Positions 35,936 through 45,714 of a stretch of DNA of 64,000 nucleotides are shown here, one piece after another. The position numbers were made by a program, and so were the translations under genes. This DNA comes from an uncultured Erythrobacter sp. (lineage in GTDB: Bacteria > Pseudomonadota > Alphaproteobacteria > Sphingomonadales > Sphingomonadaceae). How positions within the stretch are numbered: the stretch's first letter is position 1; each line of letters starts with the position of its first letter. The notes beneath the pieces were generated by a model that saw nothing but the letters and a program-made list of their open reading frames with translations, was not told where the DNA came from and did not search any database. The stretch covers positions 1 through 64,000 of the forward strand of contig CANMOQ010000003.1 in NCBI GenBank assembly GCA_947499505.1, in the 5' to 3' direction.

Positions 35936-37048
35936 ATGACGACTACTGGTAAACAGCTGTTCACAACGCTCGATGCGGGCGGCGCACTGACCGTCGAAAT
36001 CGCCGAAGCGAGCTTCCCACAGCCGACCGGCAACCAAGTGCTGGTCAAGATGGAAGCGGCCCCGATCAACCCATCGGACCTCGCGATCCTGACCAGCGCG
36101 GCTGATTTTGAGAATGCAGAATATTCCCACGGCAAGGTTGTGGCGCAAATGCCAGAGCCGTTCCTTTCCGGTCAGCGCGGCCGCCATGGCCAGCGTCTGC
36201 CAGCGGGCAATGAAGGCGCAGGTACGGTTATCGCGGCTGGTGACGGCGACATGGCAAAGGGTCTGATGGGCCAGCGAGTGGCCTGCGTTCCCGGCAATGC
36301 CTTCAGCCAATATGCAATTGCCGATGCGATGATGTGTCTGCCGCTGGGCGATCACAGCGCCGAAGTGGGCGCATCAAGCTTCGTCAATCCGATGACTGCA
36401 CTCGGCTTTGTCGAAACCGCTAAGATGGAAGGCCACGATGCGATTATCCATTTGGCCGCTGCTTCCAACCTTGGCCAGATGCTCAACAAGATCTGCCTCG
36501 AAGACGGAATGAAGATCGTAAACATCGTGCGCAAGCAAGAGCATGTCGACCTGCTGAAAGGCCTCGGTGCGACGCATATCGTAAACTCGTCAGACGATGA
36601 TTATATGAAGCAATTGCGCGCCGCGATCACCGAAACGGGCGCCTTCCTGGGCTTTGATCCGATTGGCGGCGGACAGAACACGGACCACGTGCTGAAGGCG
36701 ATGGAACAGGTTGCATCGAGCCAGATGGACGAGTTCTCTCGCTATGGCTCCAACCAGGACAAGAAGATGTACATGTACGGACGGCTCGATCTCGGCCCGA
36801 CCATCCTGACGCCGTCCTATGGCCTGCAATGGAGCGTATCGGGCTGGCTGCTGACGCCGTTCCTGGCGAAAGCTGGCATGGAGACGGTTGTCAAACTGCG
36901 CACCCGCGTTCAGCAGAACCTCACCACCACTTTTGCCAGCCATTACAAGGCGAAGGTCAATCTGGAAGAGATGCTGACCAAGGAAGCGATTATGGATTAT
37001 CGCCAGATGAAAACTGGCGAGAAGTATCTGGTTACTCCTCACACGTAG
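35936..37048 (+). CDS. MDR-family zinc-free quinone oxidoreductase-like dehydrogenase
   Basis: 370 residues from MTTTGKQLF behind AAGGAGAG. Two halves: a GroES-like N domain (NQVLVKMEAAPINPSDLAIL, GNEGAGTV) and a nucleotide-binding C half (IIHLAAASNLGQMLNKICLE). The Zn-binding Cys/His set of alcohol dehydrogenases is absent, as in quinone oxidoreductases. A crotonyl-CoA-reductase-like role is possible but unsupported. Confidence 0.85.
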   Translation: MTTTGKQLFTTLDAGGALTVEIAEASFPQPTGNQVLVKMEAAPINPSDLAILTSAADFENAEYSHGKVVAQMPEPFLSGQRGRHGQRLPAGNEGAGTVIAAGDGDMAKGLMGQRVACVPGNAFSQYAIADAMMCLPLGDHSAEVGASSFVNPMTALGFVETAKMEGHDAIIHLAAASNLGQMLNKICLEDGMKIVNIVRKQEHVDLLKGLGATHIVNSSDDDYMKQLRAAITETGAFLGFDPIGGGQNTDHVLKAMEQVASSQMDEFSRYGSNQDKKMYMYGRLDLGPTILTPSYGLQWSVSGWLLTPFLAKAGMETVVKLRTRVQQNLTTTFASHYKAKVNLEEMLTKEAIMDYRQMKTGEKYLVTPHT

Positions 37049-37064
37049 GAACCAAACAAAGAAA

Positions 37065-37160
37065 CCGTTCGTGCTGAGCTTGTCGAAGAGCACTGCACTT
37101 TCCTCGGGCACTTGCTCAGAGAAAGAAGTGCAGCCCTTCGACCGGCTCAGGGCGAACGGG
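37065..37160. repeat. Long inverted repeat, REP-like family E
   Basis: CCGTTCGTGCTGAGCTTGTC at the left pairs with the complementary CGACCGGCTCAGGGCGAACG on the right, around inner CACTGCACTTTC and GAAAGAAGTGCAG. A related half-copy with CTTCGACAAGCTCAGGGCGA lies at 52281-52308. Confidence 0.75.
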
Positions 37161-37164
37161 ATTG

Positions 37165-38145
37165 TTAGGGATTATCATACTCAGCTTGAATCGCGGCGGG
37201 ATCAGTCGTCCCTCCCGCGATTAGCATTTGCAGCAGGATCCGCGCCTTTTGCGGATTGAGCGCGCGCGCGGCGATGAATTTGTTCACATCATCCTCTGGC
37301 TCGCGGTCGACCAGACCTTCATCCAGCCTGCTCGCACGAACAATGGGCATGCCTCTCGCCGCACGCGCAGCCAAAGCGCTGCGCACGGCGTCCGGCATAT
37401 TGCCCTCGCCCAGCCCGGCAACGACCAATCCGCGCGTCTCGGCGACCACCAACCGCTCGACATAATCCGGCGTCATGGCGGCATGCACAAACAGGATTGG
37501 CACATCCGGCAGATCGGTGGTGAAGGCAAAGCGAGCGTTCGCGCCCACACGCCAGGGCGCGCCAAACCAATCAAGCGCACTTGGCGTGACGAGCGCAATC
37601 GATCCGCGCGGGAAACCCTGAAATGCGTCGGTGCCGCGCGTGCGGCTCTTGCGGATATCGCGCGCGGCAAACACGCGGTCGCCCATCACCACCAAAACCC
37701 CGCGTCCAGCCGCCTCAGGATCGGCCGTCACCCGCATAGCATTGGCGAAATTGCGCAGACCGTCATAGCCGACCGCATTGGCGGGCCGCATTGCGCCGAC
37801 CAAAACCACGGGCTTATGCGTCGGCAGCGTCAGATCGAGCAGAAAGGCAGTTTCTTCTACCGTGTCGGTGCCATGGGTGATGATCACCCCTGTGCAATCC
37901 GGATCGTCCATCGCGGCCAGACATGCCTCATGCAGCTGTGCCCAGATCGCCGGGTTCATATCCTCAGACCCGATATTGGCGATTTGCTTGCCGGTCAGAT
38001 GCGCATCAATGCCCAAAGTTTCGACTCGGGTCAGAAAATCGCCGATTCCGATCTGACCGGGACGATAATCGTGCCGAGTCGCGCTATCTGCCTCGCCAGC
38101 GATCGTGCCGCCGGTGGCCAAAACAGTGATATTTGGGGTGCTCAT
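37165..38145 (-). CDS. Asparaginase (type I/II L-asparaginase family)
   Basis: 326 residues from MSTPNITVLATGGTIAGEAD. The N-terminal nucleophile Thr is in TGGTIAG, and the second active-site block is IITHGTDTVEETAFLL, with Thr/Asp/Lys positions in place (GAMRPANAVGYDG). It hydrolyses Asn (and possibly Gln) to the acid plus ammonia. Without a signal peptide it is probably cytoplasmic. A longer start would add 15 residues without clear support. Confidence 0.94.
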   Translation of the reverse strand: MSTPNITVLATGGTIAGEADSATRHDYRPGQIGIGDFLTRVETLGIDAHLTGKQIANIGSEDMNPAIWAQLHEACLAAMDDPDCTGVIITHGTDTVEETAFLLDLTLPTHKPVVLVGAMRPANAVGYDGLRNFANAMRVTADPEAAGRGVLVVMGDRVFAARDIRKSRTRGTDAFQGFPRGSIALVTPSALDWFGAPWRVGANARFAFTTDLPDVPILFVHAAMTPDYVERLVVAETRGLVVAGLGEGNMPDAVRSALAARAARGMPIVRASRLDEGLVDREPEDDVNKFIAARALNPQKARILLQMLIAGGTTDPAAIQAEYDNP

Positions 38146-38240
38146 ACCGAGGGCGAATAGCGCCAGATGCATTTTCAGGCCACATAGCAATTGATTTTCA
38201 AGAAATGCCCGCTAGAAGCGCCTCTTACGTTCAACGGAAC

Positions 38241-38316
38241 GGGCGATTAGCTCAGTTGGTAGAGCATCTCGTTTACACCGAGAGGGTCGGCAGTTCGAGC
38301 CTGTCATCGCCCACCA
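38241..38316 (+). tRNA. tRNA-Val (TAC anticodon)
   Basis: 76 bases including encoded CCA. Acceptor GGGCGAT pairs with ATCGCCC; D arm TAGCTCAGTTGGTAGAGC; anticodon loop TTTACAC; T arm GTTCGAG. Anticodon TAC reads GUA and GUG codons. Confidence 0.97.
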
Positions 38317-38339
38317 TCATTTTGCAGCTCAAAATGATG
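38315..38339 (+). terminator. Hairpin at tRNA-Val end
   Basis: CATCATTTTG and CAAAATGATG form a perfect 10-bp stem around CAGCT, beginning inside the CCA. It lacks a T-run, so it may be a processing or weak termination signal. Confidence 0.5.
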
Positions 38340-38409
38340 CGGACCCACCCAAAATTCTCACACCCAAAACACTCGACGTAAACGCCAATTGGCGGCAAGG
38401 CGTGTTCCC

Positions 38410-39666
38410 ATGATGGGGCTCACAATTGCTATTGCGGGATGCGGGCCGGCAGGCTTGGCAGCTGCGCTGATGCTGCACCGCGACGGGCACCGCGTCTGCC
38501 TGTTTGATCAATTCGATGAACCCGGCCCAGTTGGCTCTGGCCTTATGATCCAGCCCACAGGACTGGCCGTGCTGGCGCAGCTTGGGCTGGCCGGCCATGT
38601 CGCGGCGCGCGGTTCGCGTATTCATGCATTGAAGGGTCTGGAAGAGCATGGCCGCACGGCGCTGGATGCACATTATAACCAATTGGGCCTGGCCGGTGCC
38701 TTTGGCATCGGGATCCACCGCGCCAGCCTGTTCGATGTGCTTTATCGCGCTGTTCAGAACGATGGCATCGCAATCAAAACCGGTCGCGCAATCACCGGCA
38801 GCACGCTCAGCAACAGCGGGCGGCGCCTGACCTTTGACGATGGCAGCGGATCGGAAGAATTTGATCTTGTCGTCGATGCCAGCGGATGGTCGAGCGTGTT
38901 CGATCCGAAGCCAAAGAACATCTTGGAGTTTGGCGCTCTATGGGCGAGCCTGCCGCTGGAGGCAGATGATCCGTTTGATACAGGCCTGCTGGAGCAGCGC
39001 TATCGCCGGGCGGCGCAAATGGTCGGTGTGCTCCCAATTGGCTCGCGCAGCGCCGACACATCGCCAGAGGCGGCCTTTTTCTGGTCGCTCAAGGTCTCTG
39101 ACTATCCGAAATGGCGCGAGACTCCGCTGGACGAATGGAAGGCCGAGGTGCGCGCGCTTTGGCCGGAAACAGAGGCGCTGCTTGCCCGCATCACGTCGCG
39201 TGATCAGCTGACCTTTGCGCGCTACGCCCATCGCACGGCCAAGCGTCCGATCAGTGAACGCATAATTATGATTGGCGATGCATGGCATTCCGCCAGCCCG
39301 CAATTGGGCCAAGGCGCGAATATGGCATTGCTCGATGCGTGGTCGCTTAAACGCGGGCTGGCCGAGGGGCGCACGCTTGATGAAAAACTGCGGCTCGCCG
39401 TGTCATGGCGGCGCGATCATGTGGACCTCTATCAATGGGTCACGGCCTTCTTCACACCGCTTTATCAATCAGATGGCGAGTACAGGCCGCTGCTGCGGGA
39501 CCGGGTGCTTGCGCCGATTTCTCAAATCTGGCCGATATCGCGCATCCAATCGCTGCTGATGTCGGGACTGTTTGGCTGGCCGCTCGCAGCGCTGGGCCTC
39601 TCTGCCCCCGATTACTCGGCAATTTCCTCAGAGATCAGCGCCAGCGCATCTTCGCTATCCCAGTGA
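38410..39666 (+). CDS. FAD-dependent monooxygenase (UbiH/PHBH-like)
   Basis: 418 residues from MMGLTIAIAGCGPAGLAAAL. FAD motifs: the GxGxxG fold at the N terminus, the DG motif near FDLVVDASGWSS, and GDAWHSASPQLGQGANMALL near residue 300. It transfers one oxygen atom to an unidentified, probably aromatic or quinone-type, substrate. The last 18 residues are read from DNA that also encodes the end of the convergent TlpA-like gene. Confidence 0.9.
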   Translation: MMGLTIAIAGCGPAGLAAALMLHRDGHRVCLFDQFDEPGPVGSGLMIQPTGLAVLAQLGLAGHVAARGSRIHALKGLEEHGRTALDAHYNQLGLAGAFGIGIHRASLFDVLYRAVQNDGIAIKTGRAITGSTLSNSGRRLTFDDGSGSEEFDLVVDASGWSSVFDPKPKNILEFGALWASLPLEADDPFDTGLLEQRYRRAAQMVGVLPIGSRSADTSPEAAFFWSLKVSDYPKWRETPLDEWKAEVRALWPETEALLARITSRDQLTFARYAHRTAKRPISERIIMIGDAWHSASPQLGQGANMALLDAWSLKRGLAEGRTLDEKLRLAVSWRRDHVDLYQWVTAFFTPLYQSDGEYRPLLRDRVLAPISQIWPISRIQSLLMSGLFGWPLAALGLSAPDYSAISSEISASASSLSQ

Positions 39667-40208
39667 TAGCCGCCCTTCACGCGCAATATCTCGCGCCCCT
39701 CCCCATCGAACAAGATCGTTAGCGGCAGAACCCCGCCATTATCGAGCGCACGGTCGAGCGTGCCCTGCGTATCCAGCCAAGGCTCGAGATTGGCAAAGTC
39801 ATATTTGGCGAAGAACGGCGTGACCAAATCGGCCCCGCGCATATCCTGACTGATCGTGATGACCCGCAAGTCTTCGCCCATTTCGCTTGCCAGATTGTCG
39901 AGCGAAGGCATTTCGGTGACACACGGCGCACACCACGTCGCCCACAGGTTCACGATCACGGGCTGTCCATCCATCGCGCCAAGATCAAGCGTGTTTCCAT
40001 CCGCATCGCTAAACGACAAAGCGGGCAGCTGAGTGCCTGCTTGCGCCCGGTCAATCTCGCCCACTTCGCCTTCAGTTAAGCTCTGCTTTTCGCCCGCCAA
40101 TTCACCCTGTTGTTGCGCGCCATCGCCCTGCGCCCTATCGCAGGCGGCAAGAGGCAGCACCAAAGGCATCAGTGCAGCCAAAGCAAAGAACGGCGAACGA
40201 AGCGACAT
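39612..40208 (-). CDS. TlpA-like thioredoxin lipoprotein
   Basis: 198 residues from [10 protein letters not shown]. Signal sequence with lipobox LAAC, so it is tethered in the periplasm. Thioredoxin fold with redox motif WCAPC ([15 protein letters not shown]) near residue 105 and cis-Pro in [13 protein letters not shown]. It would reduce disulfides or help cytochrome c maturation. Its ATG and that of argH on the other strand share the palindrome CATG. Confidence 0.9.
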   Translation of the reverse strand: MSLRSPFFALAALMPLVLPLAACDRAQGDGAQQQGELAGEKQSLTEGEVGEIDRAQAGTQLPALSFSDADGNTLDLGAMDGQPVIVNLWATWCAPCVTEMPSLDNLASEMGEDLRVITISQDMRGADLVTPFFAKYDFANLEPWLDTQGTLDRALDNGGVLPLTILFDGEGREILRVKGGYHWDSEDALALISEEIAE

Positions 40209-41601
40209 GAGCAAATCCAACACGATGTGGGGCGGCAGGTTCTCTGACGGACCTAGTGCGATCATGCGCGAAATCAATGCCTCGATCCCGTTCGACAAGG
40301 CGCTGTGGCGGCAAGATATCGCTGGCAGCCGCGCTCATGTCGCCATGCTGGCGGCGCAGGGGATCGTCAGCACCGAAGACGCCGAGGCGATTGACGGCGG
40401 TCTTAAAACCATCACGGCGGAATATGAAAGTGACGGGGTTCCAGAGGACTGGAACCTGGAAGACATCCATATGACGGTGGAGGCGCGCCTGACCGAGCTG
40501 ATCGGGCCAGTTGCCGGCCGCCTGCACACTGCGCGCAGCCGCAATGATCAGGTCGCGACTGATTTCAAGCTATGGGTGCGCGAGGCGTTTGACCAAATGG
40601 ACGCAGGGCTCGCGGAGTTGCAGCGCGCTCTGGTGACCCGCGCCGATGAGCACACTGGCAGTGTGATGCCCGGCTTCACCCATTTGCAAACCGCGCAGCC
40701 CGTAACGCTTGGCCACCACTTGATGGCCTATTACGAGATGCTGCGGCGCGATCGCTCGCGCCTCGCGGATGCCCGCGTGCGCCTTAATGAAAGCCCGCTT
40801 GGCTCCGCCGCTCTGGCGGGAACAGGCTTTCCGCTCGACCGCGAAATGACCGCCAATGCGCTGGGCTTTGACCGTCCCACAGCGAATTCTCTCGATGCTG
40901 TGTCCGACCGCGATTTTGCGATGGATTTCCTGTTCGCTGCATCAACCTGCGCGGTGCATCTCTCGCGCCTTGCCGAGGAGTTTATCCTGTGGGCGAGCCA
41001 ACCCTTCGGCTTTGTCACTATGGCCGATGCACTCTCCACGGGCAGCTCGATCATGCCGCAGAAGAAGAACCCCGATGCCGCCGAGCTGGTGCGCGGCCAT
41101 GCAGGCCGTGTGATCGGTTGCACCACCGCTTTGATGGTGACGATGAAGGGCCTGCCGCTCGCCTATTCCAAGGACATGCAGGACGACAAACCGCCCGTGT
41201 TCGAGGCCGCCAGCCTGATGGCGCTCAGCATCGCAGCAATGACTGGTATGGTTGCCGGCAGCACGTTCAAGACAGAGCGGATGCGCCAGGCAGCGGAACT
41301 TGGCTATGCCACGGCGACCGATCTGGCCGATTGGCTGGTGACGGAAGCCGACATTCCGTTCCGTGAGGCGCATCACATCACCGGCGCGGCCGTAAAGCTG
41401 GCGGAGACGCGCGGCTGCGCACTCGATGAGCTGCCTCTAGAGGACCTGCGCGACATCGACGCGCGGATCGATGAGCGTGTGTTCGCGGCCCTCTCTGTCG
41501 ATGCATCGGTCGCCGCGCGCGCTTCCTATGGCGGGACCGCGCCGGAGCAGGTAAAGGCTCAGGTGAAACGCGCCCGCACCGAGCTAGGGATGGATGAATA
41601 A
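40207..41601 (+). CDS. argH: Argininosuccinate lyase
   Basis: 464 residues from [20 protein letters not shown]. Substrate and catalytic regions are [36 protein letters not shown] and the mobile loop [12 protein letters not shown] with catalytic Ser. It splits argininosuccinate into arginine and fumarate. Its start codon overlaps that of the divergent thioredoxin gene. TAATG couples it to the small lipoprotein downstream. Confidence 0.97.
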   Translation: MSKSNTMWGGRFSDGPSAIMREINASIPFDKALWRQDIAGSRAHVAMLAAQGIVSTEDAEAIDGGLKTITAEYESDGVPEDWNLEDIHMTVEARLTELIGPVAGRLHTARSRNDQVATDFKLWVREAFDQMDAGLAELQRALVTRADEHTGSVMPGFTHLQTAQPVTLGHHLMAYYEMLRRDRSRLADARVRLNESPLGSAALAGTGFPLDREMTANALGFDRPTANSLDAVSDRDFAMDFLFAASTCAVHLSRLAEEFILWASQPFGFVTMADALSTGSSIMPQKKNPDAAELVRGHAGRVIGCTTALMVTMKGLPLAYSKDMQDDKPPVFEAASLMALSIAAMTGMVAGSTFKTERMRQAAELGYATATDLADWLVTEADIPFREAHHITGAAVKLAETRGCALDELPLEDLRDIDARIDERVFAALSVDASVAARASYGGTAPEQVKAQVKRARTELGMDE

Positions 41602-41837
41602 TGCGAAAATTGATCATGATCCCATTACTGATCGCGCTCAGTGCATGCGGCGCCCGCGGAGACCTGAACCCGCCGCAAGGTGCGAGCCTACCGGTCGCCC
41701 CGCGCGGAGCTGAGACCCCTCCGAACGCAGAAGAATTGCTGGAGCGCGATGCCCTCGCCGCGCCAGAACGCAGCGTGGAACTGCGCCGCCGCTCTGAAGA
41801 GCGCGAAGACGACCCCTTTGATCTCCCCCCTGAATAA
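41601..41837 (+). CDS. LptM-like small lipoprotein
   Basis: 78 residues. Lipobox LSAC followed by GARGDLNPPQ, which recalls the LptM (YifL) signature CGxxGPL. Its ATG shares one base with the argH stop. LptM stabilises the LPS transport complex LptDE in E. coli; in alphaproteobacteria this gene between argH and lysA is, from memory, common. The acidic tail is not conserved. Confidence 0.8.
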   Translation: MRKLIMIPLLIALSACGARGDLNPPQGASLPVAPRGAETPPNAEELLERDALAAPERSVELRRRSEEREDDPFDLPPE

Positions 41838-41849
41838 AGCACACGAAAT

Positions 41850-43109
41850 ATGGACCATTTTGCCCTCAAAGACGGCGTGATGCATGCCGAAGACGTACCC
41901 TTGCCGCGAATCGCGGATGAGGTTGGCACGCCCGTCTACGTCTATTCACGCGCCACATTGGAGCGCCATGCCCGCGTCTTTCGCGAGGCTCTGGACGGCG
42001 TGCCGGACAAGCTGATTGCCTTCGCGGTCAAAGCCAATCCCAACCTTGCCGTGCTCAAAGTGTTGCAACGCCAAGGATATGGCGCGGATTGCGTTTCGAT
42101 TGGCGAGGTCCGGCGCGCACTCGCCGCCGGTGTGGCGACCGAGAAGATCGTCTTCTCAGGAGTAGGAAAGACCCGCGCCGAGCTGACTGCTGGGCTCAAA
42201 CTGGGCATTGGCCAGTTCAACATCGAAAGCGAAGAAGAAGGCGTAGAGCTCGCCGAAGTCGCTGAAAGCATGGGGATGACGGCCGATTGCGCGCTGCGCA
42301 TAAACCCGGATGTCGATGCTGGTACGCATGACAAAATCTCCACCGGCAAGGCGGATAACAAATTTGGCGTGCCGATCGATCAGGCTGGCCAAATCTTTGG
42401 CAAACTGGCCCATTCGCCCGGCGTGAACATGCGCGGCGTTGCGGTGCACATCGGCAGCCAGCTGGCAGATATCGCCCCGCTGGAGCGCGCCTTTGAAAAG
42501 CTTGGTGAGCTGGTCACATCCCTGCGCGGTGCGGGCCACAATATCACCCATGTCGACCTAGGCGGCGGCCTGGGCGTGCCATACCGCAAGGGTGAAGAAC
42601 TGCCCCCTCCTGCCGAATATGGCGCGATGGTCGCGCGGGTGACGAAGGATTGGGGCGTCAGGCTGATCTTTGAACCGGGCCGGGTGATCGCGGGCAATGC
42701 AGGCGTCTTGTTGACACGGGTGGTGCGCGTGAAGCGCGGGCTCAACAATCCGTTCGTGATCGTCGATGCGGCAATGAATGACCTCGCCCGCCCTGCACTA
42801 TACGGCGCTTACCATCACTTCGAAGCGGTCGAACCAGATGGCGCACAAATGACCGCGAACATCGTCGGGCCGATCTGCGAAACCGGCGACACCTTTGCGA
42901 TGGGCCGCGAATGCGATGAACTGGCGAGCGGCGAGCTCGCCGTGTTCCGCACAGCCGGTGCTTATGGCGCCACCATGGCATCCAGCTACAATTCGCGCGG
43001 CTTTGTGGCCGAGGTTTTGGTCGATGGCGACAAGTTCGCCGTCGTCGCCGACCGGATCGATGCGGGCGCGATTATGGATGCTGAACGCGTGCCCGACTGG
43101 CTTGCTTGA
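41850..43109 (+). CDS. lysA: Diaminopimelate decarboxylase
   Basis: 419 residues. PLP lysine in LIAFAVKANPNLAVLK, glycine-rich PLP phosphate site in HVDLGGGLGVPY and active-site Cys in GPICETGDTFAMGRE. It makes lysine from meso-DAP. Twelve bases after the LptM-like gene. The next gene begins at or near its stop. Confidence 0.97.
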   Translation: MDHFALKDGVMHAEDVPLPRIADEVGTPVYVYSRATLERHARVFREALDGVPDKLIAFAVKANPNLAVLKVLQRQGYGADCVSIGEVRRALAAGVATEKIVFSGVGKTRAELTAGLKLGIGQFNIESEEEGVELAEVAESMGMTADCALRINPDVDAGTHDKISTGKADNKFGVPIDQAGQIFGKLAHSPGVNMRGVAVHIGSQLADIAPLERAFEKLGELVTSLRGAGHNITHVDLGGGLGVPYRKGEELPPPAEYGAMVARVTKDWGVRLIFEPGRVIAGNAGVLLTRVVRVKRGLNNPFVIVDAAMNDLARPALYGAYHHFEAVEPDGAQMTANIVGPICETGDTFAMGRECDELASGELAVFRTAGAYGATMASSYNSRGFVAEVLVDGDKFAVVADRIDAGAIMDAERVPDWLA

Positions 43110-43123
43110 GTAGCCAAAGCCCG

Positions 43124-44011
43124 ATGAACCAACTTCAGAGCCTTCCCCTGTTTCACCGCATTGCCGGGCAGAAGGTGTTGGTTCTGGGCGAAGGCGACGC
43201 GGCAGAGCCCAAGCGCCGCCTGGTCGAGCGAGCAGGCGGGATCATCATTGATGACATGGCCCAAGCGGTGGATGAAGGCGTGCGTATCGCCTTTGTCGCA
43301 TACGATGACGCGAAGGCGTGTGAAGTGGCCGCCATCAACCTGCGCTGTGCCGGGATGATCGTGAATGTGGTCGACAAGCCTGATCTGTGCGATTTCACCA
43401 CGCCGAGCATACTCGACCGCAACCCGGTCTTGATTGCGGTCGGAACCGGTGGCGCATCAGCGGGCCTTGCGAAACACATCAGGCTAAGGCTGGAGCGGAT
43501 CTTGCCGCAGGGTCTAGGAAAATTGGCCGAGGCCCTGTTCGGGGCGCGGGCCAAGCTGCGCGAGCGGTTTCCGGATGGCGGCGACAGAAGGCGAGCCTTG
43601 GACGAGGCCTTGCGAGAAGGCGGCGCATTGGATGCCTTAGTCGCTGAATCGCCAGCGCGTGTGGACGACTGGCTCAATGGAGGGCTGGAGGCGCAAAGCG
43701 GCGAAACCGCCGCATTCGTGATTTCGAGCGCAGACCCGGAAGACTTGACCGTCCGGCAATCCCGCATGCTGGGCGAAGCGGATGCAGTGTGCGCGATTGG
43801 CGATATTCCCGCCGCTATTCTCGCCCGCGCACGGGCCGATGCCATTCGCATTACCTGCGATGTGAGTACCTGTCCCAACGCGCAGCAAGGTAGTTCTGGT
43901 AGTGGCGGCGACAGCTCATCCCCGCGCTGTCCCCGCGCAGCTGATCAATTTGCGCTCAGCGAGAGCCGCAACACACTCACCGTGATTCTGCGCTGGGATA
44001 GCGCTACCTAG
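43124..44011 (+). CDS. Siroheme synthase-like NAD-binding protein (CysG N-terminal type)
   Basis: 295 residues from MNQLQSLPLFHRIAG; a TTG at 43106 overlapping the lysA stop would add six. An NAD(P)-binding Rossmann region with KVLVLGEGDAAEPKRRLVER and the dimerisation part with AVGTGGASAGLAKHIRLRLE match precorrin-2 dehydrogenase/sirohydrochlorin ferrochelatase. The methyltransferase half of CysG is absent. The Ser-rich C terminus (SSGSGGDSSSP) is unusual. Confidence 0.8.
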   Translation: MNQLQSLPLFHRIAGQKVLVLGEGDAAEPKRRLVERAGGIIIDDMAQAVDEGVRIAFVAYDDAKACEVAAINLRCAGMIVNVVDKPDLCDFTTPSILDRNPVLIAVGTGGASAGLAKHIRLRLERILPQGLGKLAEALFGARAKLRERFPDGGDRRRALDEALREGGALDALVAESPARVDDWLNGGLEAQSGETAAFVISSADPEDLTVRQSRMLGEADAVCAIGDIPAAILARARADAIRITCDVSTCPNAQQGSSGSGGDSSSPRCPRAADQFALSESRNTLTVILRWDSAT

Positions 44012-44033
44012 CCAGCAGGCTTAAGCCGCAAAC

Positions 44034-45017
44034 TCAGGCAGCCAGATTCAGCGGTGCGTCTATCGCAGCAAAATAGCTCGCCATGCCATCGGCGCTCGCC
44101 TCGCTAAGCGCGACGAAGGCCCGGCGTTTGTCAGTGGAATCGGCAATCCGCACGAAAATGCCGCTGTCCACCATCTGCCGCACCCAGCGCAGCGCCGTGG
44201 TGGCGGGAACCCCGGCCGCGATACACAGCGAGGTGACCGAAACACGGCGATGCTCAGCATGAGCCGCCGTCAGATCGAGCAGCATATCCCAGGCTGGATC
44301 GGCAAACAGCTCCGCGTCAAAGAACCGGGCCCGAATCTGACGGTTGGCGATAATCTGACGCACCAGCCGGGGATCGGGCAAAGACGGACGAGCGCAATTT
44401 TGTGCGCCCCAGCCATTCTCATTGCTCTCAATCCCGCGAAAATCTCTCTTGACGTCACTCAAGCTCTGAGACTGTTTCTCACCAGAATCCCAAGGTTCAT
44501 GCGACAACCCGTCAAGCTTGTTCGCAATCACATCAACCTGCTCAGAAAGGCGCAGCAGGGTAAGGCGATCCTCTTCGCTCATTTCGCGCACACGTGCATT
44601 CGATACGTACGAAAGGATACGGCCAACCGCCACGATACGGTCAGCCCGAGACGGGTTTACCAGCAATTGGGCATCCGATTGATCAAGCGCCGCAAACACA
44701 TCATCAAGCGCCTCTAGCGAGGTCGAAACGATCAATTGTGATCCACATTCCGCTGCGCGCATATCCAATCGCGCCAGCAATGCCAAAGTGCGCGCATCCA
44801 CTTCAGGGCAGTCAATCAAGACGACATCACTCAATGCCCGAATTTGCCCCTCTAGCAGATCAGCAATCAGGCCGCCATCAGCCGCGCGAAACCCAGCGCC
44901 AACCAAATCCTGGGCAATCTGACTGCGCATTGCGGGCCGATCAGCAAACACCGCAATACTCGCAGGTTCTCCAGCCGGATCACGCGCCACATCGTACGAA
45001 AAGTCTGCTTGAGCCAT
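44034..45017 (-). CDS. Regulator with degenerate receiver and MarR-like winged helix
   Basis: 327 residues from ATG behind AGGAGGTGATT, a very strong ribosome site. The N-terminal part (about 15-140) has a receiver-like fold (SIAVFADRPAMRSQIAQDLV, VVLIDCPEVDA), but the Lys position is not obvious and the acidic pair is reduced. The C-terminal part (about 235-310) is a MarR-type winged helix (VTSLCIAAGVPATTALRWVR). It likely binds DNA without classical phosphorylation. Downstream targets unknown. Confidence 0.7.
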   Translation of the reverse strand: MAQADFSYDVARDPAGEPASIAVFADRPAMRSQIAQDLVGAGFRAADGGLIADLLEGQIRALSDVVLIDCPEVDARTLALLARLDMRAAECGSQLIVSTSLEALDDVFAALDQSDAQLLVNPSRADRIVAVGRILSYVSNARVREMSEEDRLTLLRLSEQVDVIANKLDGLSHEPWDSGEKQSQSLSDVKRDFRGIESNENGWGAQNCARPSLPDPRLVRQIIANRQIRARFFDAELFADPAWDMLLDLTAAHAEHRRVSVTSLCIAAGVPATTALRWVRQMVDSGIFVRIADSTDKRRAFVALSEASADGMASYFAAIDAPLNLAA

Positions 45018-45147
45018 CGAATCACCTCCTCGATAGAATGAAACAGAAGTAGAACAAAACGTGATCACGTCAAGAATTCATGTAAATCTGAGGCAATTTG
45101 ACCGAAGTCATTGAACCTTTTGCGCCGAATGCGCGACTACTCCAGTA

Positions 45148-45714
45148 ATGACCAAGCAAACCCGCCCTGCCCAGCCGAAACCCGGCATTCTGTTCGACGA
45201 ATTGCTCGTCGTGATGGTGCAGCAGGGCGACCAAAAAGCGCTCGCGCGCCTGCATCAGCGCTGGGATGCTAGGCTGATCCGCGCGGCCTATCGTTACACC
45301 GGGGACCGCGAATTGGCACGCGATCTGGCGCAAGAATGCTGGATCGGGATTTGGAAAGGCATCGGGAGCCTGCGCGATCCGGCGCGGTTTCGCAGCTATG
45401 CCTTTGCGATCCTGCACCGGCGCAGGGCAACGCATCTGAGCAAAAGCATTCGCGAGCGGGATAAGACTGCAAAGGCTGAGCCAGAAGAGGCGCAAGCGCC
45501 TGCTCAGGACGATGCGCTCGCGCTGCAGCAAGCCTTTGCCAGCCTACCGCCCGATCAGCGGCTCGCGGCGCATCTGCACTTTGCCGAGGGGCTGACGCTA
45601 AACGAAATCGCCGCGGTGCAATCGATCCCGACAGGCACTGCGAAAAGCCGCCTGTTTCACGCGCGCCGCAAATTGAAGGCGGCACTATCTGAACACACTG
45701 AAGGAGACATATGA
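45148..45714 (+). CDS. ECF-type RNA polymerase sigma factor
   Basis: 188 residues. Region 2 (YRYTGDRELARDLAQECWIG) and region 4 (LHFAEGLTLNEIAAVQSI, GTAKSRLFHARRKL) are visible. No standard zinc-finger anti-sigma follows; instead a coupled membrane protein with two helices is encoded from 45711 (ATGA overlap). That partner may sequester it; this is inference. Confidence 0.93.
   Translation: MTKQTRPAQPKPGILFDELLVVMVQQGDQKALARLHQRWDARLIRAAYRYTGDRELARDLAQECWIGIWKGIGSLRDPARFRSYAFAILHRRRATHLSKSIRERDKTAKAEPEEAQAPAQDDALALQQAFASLPPDQRLAAHLHFAEGLTLNEIAAVQSIPTGTAKSRLFHARRKLKAALSEHTEGDI

Noticed and set aside
38241..38316. tRNA-Val as a genomic-island attachment site
   Set aside because: No integrase or direct repeat of the tRNA 3' end nearby.
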